Origin: Bauldia sp.
GTDB taxonomy: Bacteria; Pseudomonadota; Alphaproteobacteria; Rhizobiales; Kaistiaceae
Length of the DNA: 39,606 bases
Assembly: GCA_020442065.1 (NCBI GenBank)
Contig: JAGRKZ010000105.1
Coordinates: 1-39,606, forward strand
Direction: 5' to 3'
Shown here one piece after another: positions 1 through 8,600 of this stretch (the first letter of the stretch is position 1; each line of letters starts with the position of its first letter). The notes below the pieces were generated by a model. It worked only from the letters and a program-made list of their open reading frames with translations, was not told the origin of the DNA and made no database searches. Both the position numbers and the translations under genes were made by a program.

Positions 1-1
1 C

Positions 2-2611
2 GGCGGCGCCCCGGCCGCGGTGAAGACCGTCGACGTCCCGCCGCCGCCCCCGCCGCCCGCCGCCTCGGCGCCGAAGCCGGTCCCGGTCGCCGCCGTCGAC
101 GCGGTTGCCGCTGCCCCGAACACGGCCATGCTCGATCTCGTCGCCTCCGTCGTCGCCGAGAAGACCGGCTATCCGGCCGAAGTGCTCGGCGCCGACATGG
201 ACCTCGAAGCCGAGCTCGGCATCGACTCGATCAAGCAGGTCGAGATCGTCTCCGCGCTCCGCGAGAAGATGCCGGACCTGCCCGAGCTGGAGCCCTCGGC
301 CCTCGCCCGCTACCGCACGATCGCCGTGATCGCCGGCATGCTCGGTGGCGCACCGGCCGCGGTCGTTGCTTCGTCGCCGGCCAATCCCGGTGCGGTCGCA
401 CGGACGACGAGCAATCCGCTGTGCCGCCAGGTCTCCATTTCGGTCGAGAGCCCTGCGTCAGGCCTGGTTCTCCCCGCTGTCGCGGCCGCCCGCCGCGCCG
501 TCGTCCTTGGCGGTCCCGCGGAGGTAGCAGCAGCCCTCGGGTCGCTCCTCGAAGCGCGGGGGTTGACGATCGCCACATCGGTCGGCGCCGGCGATCTCGT
601 CGTCTTCCTCAGCGCTTCCGATGCACAGGCATCCGCAGCGGACACGCTCCGGCTTCATCGCGATGCGTTCCTGGCCGCGAAGTCAGCCGCAGCCGGTTTC
701 GCGGGCCGGCGCGGCGCTTTCGTGACAGTCGAGATCGGCGCCGGCGTCACCGGGCTCGCCGGCCTGGCGAGGACCGCGGCACGCGAATGGCCCGACGCCG
801 ACGTCAAGGCGATCGCCATTGCCGCCAGCGCCGGCACCGCCGCCGGCATCGCGGCGCTGGTCGCGACGGAACTGTTCGCCGGCGGGCCGGAAATCGAGGT
901 CGCCTACGACGCGGAAAGGCGCCGTTCGGTTCCCGCCCGGAACGAGCGCCCGCTTGACAGGATCGCCGGTCTACCGATCGCCGATGGCGATGTCGTGGTT
1001 ATCACCGGGGGCGCACGCGGCGTCACGGCCGAGGCGGCGGTCGCCCTTGCCGCCGAGCGTCGCCTTCGCCTCTGCCTGCTCGGCCGCACCGCACCGGTCG
1101 CCGAGCCGCCCGGGCTTGCCGACGCGGTTGACGAGGTCACCCTCCGCCAGCGCCTGATAGCGCAGGCGACGAATGCCGGCGAGCGACCCGACCTTGCGTC
1201 CATCCGGCGCGAGGTCGCCCGCATCCTTGCCGGTCGCGAGATCGCCGGCACGCTTGCCCGGATCGTCGCCGCCGGCAGCGAGGCCCGTTACGTCGCCTGC
1301 GACATCACCGATGCCGCAAGCGTCCGCGCCGCTCTCGGTGAGGTTCGCCGCGCCTGGGGGCCGGTCGCGGGCGTCATTCATGGCGCCGGCGTCATCGCCG
1401 ACAAGGCGATCGCCGACAAGCCGGTGGTGGACTTCGACGCGGTTTACGCAACGAAGATCGGCGGCTGGGCGAACCTTGCAGACGCACTCCGGGACGAACC
1501 TTCGCTCCGGCTGCTCTGCATGTTTTCGTCGGTCTCGGCCAAGTATGGCAACGCCGGGCAGGCCGACTACGCGATGGCCAATGAGACCCTCAACCGGATC
1601 GCCGCCGACCATGCTCGCGCCCATCCCGGTTGCCGGGTGAAGTCGATCTGCTGGGGGCCATGGGATGGCGGCATGGTCGATCCGGCGCTGAAGCGTCATT
1701 TCGAGCGCGCCGGCATTGGCACCATCGGGCTGGAGGCCGGCGCCCGGGCGCTGATCGAGGAGCTGTCGTCGGACGATGGCGCCGTCGAGGTGATCCTTCG
1801 CGAGGGCGATTTCCTTCCCGAGACTGCCGCGCGCATGACCGCGGTCGTCGATGGCGAGCGCCACCACTTTCTGACGGACCACCGAATTCTCGGCGAGCCG
1901 GTCCTGCCGGTCGTGCTGGTCCAGGAATGGATGGCCCGTATCGCCCGCGCCTTGATGCCTGGTCGCGACGCAGTCGAGATCGCCGATCTCCGGGTGATGA
2001 AGGGGGCGGTGCTCGCCGGTTTCCCGGCGCGAACCTACCGTTTCGACATCGCCGCCATCCCGGCCGGTTCGCAGGCCTTCGACGTCAAAGTGAGCGACGA
2101 GACAGGCCAGCTCCGCTACACCGCGCGCGTCTCAGCGGTCGAGGGCAACGGGGAATCGCCTCCGGCCCCGTCCTTCGCGAACGGGTCAGCGGCACCGGGA
2201 GCCTCGGTCTATGGAGACGGACGCCTCTTCCACGGCCCTGCGTTCCAGACGGTCTCGGCCATCGCTCCGGTCACGGCGGCGGGCGTCGACGCGCTGATCG
2301 CCCCGACCGCGCATCCCTCCTGGCCGGCGACGGAATGGGCCACCGACCCGGGCGCGGTCGACGGCGCGCTCCAGCTCGCGATCCTGTGGTCGCACGCCGA
2401 AGGCCGCGGGCTCAGCCTGCCGCTCCGCATCGGCCGTGCCCGCATCCTGCGCCAGGCGAAGCCCGGCAAGCCGTACCAGTGCCGCGTGCGATGCCGGGCG
2501 GTCGATGCCTGGCGGAGCGAGCACGACATCGCGCTGTTCCTCGATGGCGAGCCGGCGATCCTGCTCTCCGGAGTCGAGTTCTGCCGCACCCGGGCAGAGC
2601 TGGCCGCCTAG
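2..2611 (+). CDS. PfaA-like synthase subunit, C-terminal part (ACP-KR-DH), 5' end outside window
   Basis: This is the C-terminal end of an iterative lipid/polyketide synthase of the Pfa type. The frame is open from base 2. The GTG at 20 sits inside a proline-rich linker, so it is not the start. Residues below are numbered from that GTG. An acyl carrier domain lies at about 36-110, with the phosphopantetheine serine in LGIDS (Ser70, bases 227-229). A ketoreductase follows, with the nucleotide-binding motif TGGARGVT at 329-336 and the catalytic Ser503/504, Tyr517 and Asn521. The last ~250 aa form a PKS-type double-hotdog dehydratase: HxxxGxxxxP (His621, Gly625, Pro630), LFHGPAF near 736 and VDGALQ with Asp781. 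The first residues, GGAPAAV, repeat the sequence that ends the visible ACP, so another ACP ends just before the window. It is followed after 37 nt by its partner subunit, probably in the same operon. It acts in the cytosol. The exact lipid product is unknown. Confidence 0.9.
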   Translation, partial: GGAPAAVKTVDVPPPPPPPAASAPKPVPVAAVDAVAAAPNTAMLDLVASVVAEKTGYPAEVLGADMDLEAELGIDSIKQVEIVSALREKMPDLPELEPSALARYRTIAVIAGMLGGAPAAVVASSPANPGAVARTTSNPLCRQVSISVESPASGLVLPAVAAARRAVVLGGPAEVAAALGSLLEARGLTIATSVGAGDLVVFLSASDAQASAADTLRLHRDAFLAAKSAAAGFAGRRGAFVTVEIGAGVTGLAGLARTAAREWPDADVKAIAIAASAGTAAGIAALVATELFAGGPEIEVAYDAERRRSVPARNERPLDRIAGLPIADGDVVVITGGARGVTAEAAVALAAERRLRLCLLGRTAPVAEPPGLADAVDEVTLRQRLIAQATNAGERPDLASIRREVARILAGREIAGTLARIVAAGSEARYVACDITDAASVRAALGEVRRAWGPVAGVIHGAGVIADKAIADKPVVDFDAVYATKIGGWANLADALRDEPSLRLLCMFSSVSAKYGNAGQADYAMANETLNRIAADHARAHPGCRVKSICWGPWDGGMVDPALKRHFERAGIGTIGLEAGARALIEELSSDDGAVEVILREGDFLPETAARMTAVVDGERHHFLTDHRILGEPVLPVVLVQEWMARIARALMPGRDAVEIADLRVMKGAVLAGFPARTYRFDIAAIPAGSQAFDVKVSDETGQLRYTARVSAVEGNGESPPAPSFANGSAAPGASVYGDGRLFHGPAFQTVSAIAPVTAAGVDALIAPTAHPSWPATEWATDPGAVDGALQLAILWSHAEGRGLSLPLRIGRARILRQAKPGKPYQCRVRCRAVDAWRSEHDIALFLDGEPAILLSGVEFCRTRAELAA

Positions 2612-2648
2612 GCGGCCGAGGCGCCGATAGAGATTTGGGGAGGGAGCG

Positions 2649-5600
2649 ATGTTCGAGCCGATAGCGATCACTGGCACCGCCTGCGTGCTGCCCGGTGCCA
2701 ATTCCGTCGCGGAACTCTGGCGGGCCGTGGTCGGTCGCCAGGACGTCACCACCGAGACCCCGCCGGGACTGTGGGGAGCGGGAACGGTGCGCGTGCTCGG
2801 GGCGAAATCCCCCGCCACCGTCGATGCCGTTGCCTCCGCCCGCGGCGGTTACGTTGCCGGGTTCGACGACCGCTTCGACCCCGACGGCTTCGGCCTTCCC
2901 GTGGATCGTGTCCGGGGTCTCGACTCCGCCTTCCGCTGGCTCATGCACTGCGGGCGTGAGGCGCTCGCCGCCGGCAAGGTCGCGGATGCAGCCCGGCCGC
3001 GCACCGGCCTCATCGTCGGAAACTTGTCCTATCCGAGCCGGGGCCTCGCCGACTTCGCCTGCGAGACCTGGCTCGAAGACGCCGGCCGGCCCGCAACCGG
3101 AGCGACGCTGGCCGAGAACCGTTTCGTCTCCGGCCTGCCGGCCCAGCTCACCGCCCGGGCGCTCCGACTCGGTGGACCCGTCTTCGCCCTCGACGCCGCC
3201 TGTGCCTCGTCGCTCTACGCGATGAAGCTCGCCTGTGACCTCCTCCACGACCGGAAGTGCGATGCGGTCCTCGCGGGTGGCCTCAATCACGCCGATGACC
3301 TCTTTCTCCATGTCGGTTTCTCGACCCTCAGCGCCCTCAGCGCGACCGGCCGCAGCCGGCCGCTCACCCGTAACGCCGATGGCCTTCTGCCGGCCGAGGG
3401 GGCGGCGCTGCTCGTACTCAAGCGGCTCGACGACGCCCTCGCTGCCGGCGACCGCATCCTCGGTGTGATCCGGGGTGTGGGCCTTTCCAACGACGGCAGC
3501 GAGCGCGGGCTGCTGGCGCCTGACACGAAGGGCCAGACCCGCGCCATGCGTCGTGCCTACGGCATGAGCGGGGTCGATCCGGCTTCCATCGGTTTCGTCG
3601 AATGTCACGCCACCGGCACGACGGCCGGCGACAGCGAGGAGGTGGCGAGCATGGCCGCCATCTTCGCCGGGGTCGGCGATCTGCCGGTCGGCGCGCTGAA
3701 GGGCAACCTCGGCCACCTCATCACCGCATCCGGGGCGGCATCGGTGCTGAAGATCCTCGGCGCTTTCGAATCCGGCCTGCTGCCGCCGACGATCGACGCC
3801 GAGCAACCGATCGAGGTCATGCGCTCGACCCCGATGCGCCTTCTCGCGGGGCCGGAGCCATGGCGTTCCGACCGGCCGCGCATGGCAGCCGTCAACGCCT
3901 TCGGCTTCGGCGGCAACAACGCCCACCTCATCCTCGAGGAGCCGCCGTCCGCTACGACGGTCCGTTCGGTGTCGGTCATGCCGCCCCGTCCCCCCGCAGA
4001 CGACATTGCAGTCTGCGGGATCGGTGTCGCCATCGGCGATTCGAGCGACCTTGGGGCTTTCGTCACGCGGCTGCGGCAGGCCGCGGGCGGGGCGGGCGAC
4101 GCCCGTATCGCCGAGATCCGACTGCCCGGGCGTGGGCTCCGGTTCCCGCCGAAGGACCTGCGCCGCAGCCTCGGCCAGCAGACCCTTGCCATGCAGGTCG
4201 CCTTCGAGGCGCTCGACGGGGTCAAGCCGTTCGACCCCATGGACTGCGGCGTGTTCTTCGGCATCGGATGCGATCCGGAGGTCGCGCGCTGGGGGCTGCG
4301 CTGGCGGCTGCCGGAGCTCGCCGCCGGCCGCGGCGTCGCGCTGGACGAGGCGACATTGCAGGTCGCCCGGGAAGCGGCGGCAACGGCGCTCGATTCGGCT
4401 GCCGTGGTCGGCACGATGCCGAACATCCCGGCCAACCGCCTGAGCACGCAGTTCGATTTCCGCGGCCCGGCCTTCACCGTTTCCGCGGAGGAATTGTCCG
4501 GCGTCGAGGCGCTCCGGATCGCCTGCCACGCCCTCGCGTGCGGCGAGATCGGGACGGCGCTCGTCGGCGCGGCCGATCTCTCCGACGAACCGGTCCATCG
4601 GCGCGCTGCGAAGGCACTTCTCCCGGCCGAGCACCAGCAGCCGGCCGATGGCGCCGTGGCCCTCGTCCTCAAACGCAAGTCCGACGCCGAGGCCGCCGGC
4701 GACCGGATCCTGGCGCTGATCTCGGCTGATCTCTGCGGAGACGCCGCGCTGCCCGAGCCCGCTGCCACAACCGCGGTCCGCACGCGGTGGGGCCACGCCC
4801 ACGCCGCATCCGGACTGCTCGAGGTCGTGGCCGCCATGGTCGAGACCGTGACCCGGACCGAAATCGATGTGGACGGCGCGCGTCCGGTGATTGCCACGCC
4901 CGATCGGCAGGCCCGCACGATTGCCGTCTCGTCCTTCGCCGGCCCACTGGCGACCGTCTCGATCCGGGCGGCCGAACAGCCTGTGACGGCACTCGCGCGC
5001 CGGTCCGACGGCCCGATGCTTCGCTGCTGGGGCGCTGGGTCGATATCCGACCTTGCGGCGGCGATCGACGCACCGACAATGCCGGCTGCCGCTGGATGGC
5101 CTGTGCGGCTTGCCATCGTCGCGCGGAATGATGAGGACTTTCGCGCCAAGCTCGACGCCTGCCGGATCGCCCTGATGTCCGGCCGTCGCCCCGAAGGTCG
5201 CGGCATCCATTTCGGCGAAGGCGAGGCACTGGGCGAAGCGGCGATCGTCTTCGCCGGCGCCAACGCCTATCCCGATGTCGGTCGGGGGTTCTTCCTGGCC
5301 TTCCCGGAGATCGCCGACGCACTGGCTGGCCGCTTCGCCGTGGCCGGGACAGTCGCACGCGATCTTTACGGCCCCAACGGTCACGAGTTCGTCGCCACGC
5401 CGTTCGGGGCGCTCAAGGCGTCATCTCTGCTCGGCCAGGGTCACGCCCTGGCCGCCGAGCGCCTCCTCGGCTTTCGGCCCCCGGTGGCGATGGGACTGTC
5501 CTCCGGGGAGACCAACAGTCTCTTCGCCTTCGGTGTCTGGCGCGACATGACCGCAATGTTCGCCGCGCTCGAGCAGTCCGGGCTCTATGACACACACCTC

Positions 5601-8600
5601 GCCGGGCGTCTCCAGGCGGCCCGGACCCACTGGGCGCTTCCCGCCGACCGGCCGCTCCGCTGGAAGAGCTGGCTGGTCTCCGCTCCCGTCGCCGAGGTTG
5701 CGGAACGGATCGAAGGAATCGAGCGGGTCGAGATCAGCATCGTCCTCTCTCCCCAATCCTGCATCGTCAGCGGCCCCGAAGAGGCTTGCGCCGCAGCGAT
5801 CGAACGGATCGGCCGCGACCGGGTGATCGAGCAGACGCCGACGCTCATCTGCCATTCGGCGGTGCTCGGGCCCTTTGCAGGGGCCTGGACCGCGATCCAC
5901 GACCGCGAGACTCATCCCCGGACGGATGTCCGCTTCTATTCGCAGTCCCACAACGGTGCCTACGCGCCGACGCGGAGCACGATCCGCGATGCCCTCCTCG
6001 ACCAGGCGCTTCGTCCGATCGATTTCGGAGCCACCATCGACCGCGCCTGGCGCGACGGCGTCCGCATCTTCGTCGAAGCCGGACCGCGCAACATCCTCAG
6101 CCGTTCCATCGCCGAGACGCTGGGCAGCCGGCCGCATCTCACGGTCGCGCTCGACGATGGCGGCCGCGACCCGGTCGAGCACCTCGCCGGCGTCGCCGCC
6201 CGACTCTTTGCCGCCGGCGCACCCATCGACCCGGCGGCCCTCGCCCGCACGTTCGATCGGCCGACCGAAGCCGCAGACGGCATCGACCGTCTGACCCTCA
6301 GCCTGCCGGCGCGCATGCCCGCCTTTGCGCCCGAGATTCTTGCGCAACCGCCATCCGCGACCACCGAACCTGTCAAATCCGGGAGCCACGCCGTGACCAC
6401 TCTTGCCGACGCACTGCCATCGCGCGACCCGCCCGAGGCACCGTATGTGTTCTCGCGCGCCCGTCCCCACCGCGAGGCCGAGATTCATCACATCGGGCCG
6501 GTGCTCACTTCGGAGCCGCCGACCCCGGCGGCCGAGATCCTCCCGCCGCCGTACAGCCGGACCTCGCTCGAGACGCTGGCCGGCGGACGCATCTCCGAGG
6601 TCTTCGGTCAGCGGTTCGCAGCTCAGGACGGATACCTTCGCCAGGTGCGGATGCCGATGCCGCCGCTCCTTCTCGCCGACCGCATCGTCACCATCGAGGG
6701 TGAGCCGGGCGTGCTCGGGACCGGGCGGATTGTCACCGAGACCGACATCCGTGCCGACGCCTGGTATCTCGACGACGGCCGCATGCCGACCGGCCTGCTC
6801 ATCGAGTCGGGCCAGGCCGATCTCCTGCTCATCTCATGGATGGGCATCGACGCCGCGAACCGCGACGATCGCGTCTACCGCCTGCTCGGCTGCGAGATCA
6901 CCTTCCACGACGGCGGCATGCCGAAGGTCGGCGACACGCTCCGCTTCGATATCCGCATCAACGGCCACGCCCAGCTCGGCGACGTCCGTATGTTCTTCTT
7001 CGAGTACGACTGCAGCATCGGCGACCGGCTCGTGTCGTCGGTCCGGAACGGCCAGGCGGGCTTCTTCACCGACGCCGAGCTCGCCGCCGCCAAGGGCGTC
7101 AACTGGACGCCGCCGGCGCCCCTGTCGGAAGGCCGCGCAGCATTGCCGGAGTCGCTCCGGCCGTCGGGCAAACGCGCCTTCTCGGCAGCCGAGCTGGCCG
7201 CGCTCTCCGCCGGCGATGCCCTGACCTGTTTCGGCCCGGGCTTCGAATTGGCCGCCGCCCATCAGCGGACGCCGAGGTTGCCCGATGGCCGCATGCGGCT
7301 CATCGACGAGGTCGTCCGGTTCGATCCCGAAGGCGGACCGAGGGGCCTCGGCTATCTCGAGGCACGGGCAACCGTGCCGGAGGATGCCTGGTTCTATAGC
7401 GGCCACTTTCACAACGATCCCTGCATGCCCGGCACGCTGATGGCCGACGCCGCCGTGCAGTGCCTTGGTTTCACCATGGCGGCGATGGGGATGACGGTGC
7501 GCCGCGACGGTTGGCGTTTCGAGCCGATCGTCGACGAGCCGTTCAAGTTCGTCTGCCGCGGCCAGGTCGTGCCGGACCGCGTCCACGAACTCCGCTACGA
7601 GGTCTTCGTGACGGAAATCGAGGATGGTCCGACGCCGACCATCCACGCCACGCTCCTCTGCAGCAGCGACGGGCTCAAGGTCTTTCACTGCCAGCGGTTT
7701 GGCCTGCGGCTCGTCCCCGACTGGCCGCTGTCGACCCGGCAGGAGTGGCTCGCCCGCGCCGAGCCCCCGCGCCGCCTCCGCGATGACGGCGACGTCCGCG
7801 GCGACTTCACCGCCATGCTCGCCTGCGCCTGGGATCGTCCCTCGATTCCTTTCGGCAAGGGCTATGAGCGCTTCGACCGCGAGGGCAGAGTGCCGCGGCT
7901 CCCGGGGCCACCCTACCTCTTCATGTCGCGCGTCACGGACGTTTCCGAGCCTGCCTGGAAGGGCGAGCCCGGCGTGACGATGACCTCCGAATACGACCTG
8001 CCGGCCGACGCATGGTTCTTCACCGACAACGACCGGCCGACCATGCCCTACTGCGTGCTCGCCGAAGTGATGCTGCAGCCCTGCGGCTGGCTCGCCTCCT
8101 ACGTCGGCCTGGCACTGTCGGGGAATGCCTACTATCGCAACCTCGACGGCAATGACGCCATCCAGCACATCGACATCACCCCCGATCTCGGCACGCTCAG
8201 GGTCCGCGCCACCCTCACCCGCATCGTCCGCCTGGGCGCACTGGCGCTGGCATTCTTCCGCTCGGAATGCCACGCGGGCGATCGGCTGGTGTGCAGCCTC
8301 GAAACCAGTTTCGGCCTGTTCACTGCGGCCGAGCTCTCCCGGCAGGCCGGTCTCACGGTGACGCCGGAGGCTCGCGCGCAGCTGACTGAACCGTCGTCGG
8401 CGTTCGTCGACCTGCGAAGCCAGCCGGCGCAGTTCTTCGCCGGTCCACTGCAGCTTCCGCGCGGGCGGCTCCGCATGATCGACGAAGTGACCGGCTACTG
8501 GCCGGCGACGCCCGAGAGCCCCGGCCGCATCCGCTGCCGCCAGGCGGTTGACCCCCATGCCTGGTACTTCAAGGCGCATTTCTATGAGGATCCGGTCCAG

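Noticed and set aside
20-22. GTG as start of the first gene
   Set aside because: It lies in a Pro-rich interdomain linker and the frame is open to the window edge with ACP-like residues before it.
2412-5384. Very long open frame on the minus strand opposite the megasynthase
   Set aside because: GC-rich codon bias leaves the antisense frame open. The plus frame has clear KS, CLF and AT motifs; the minus frame shows none.
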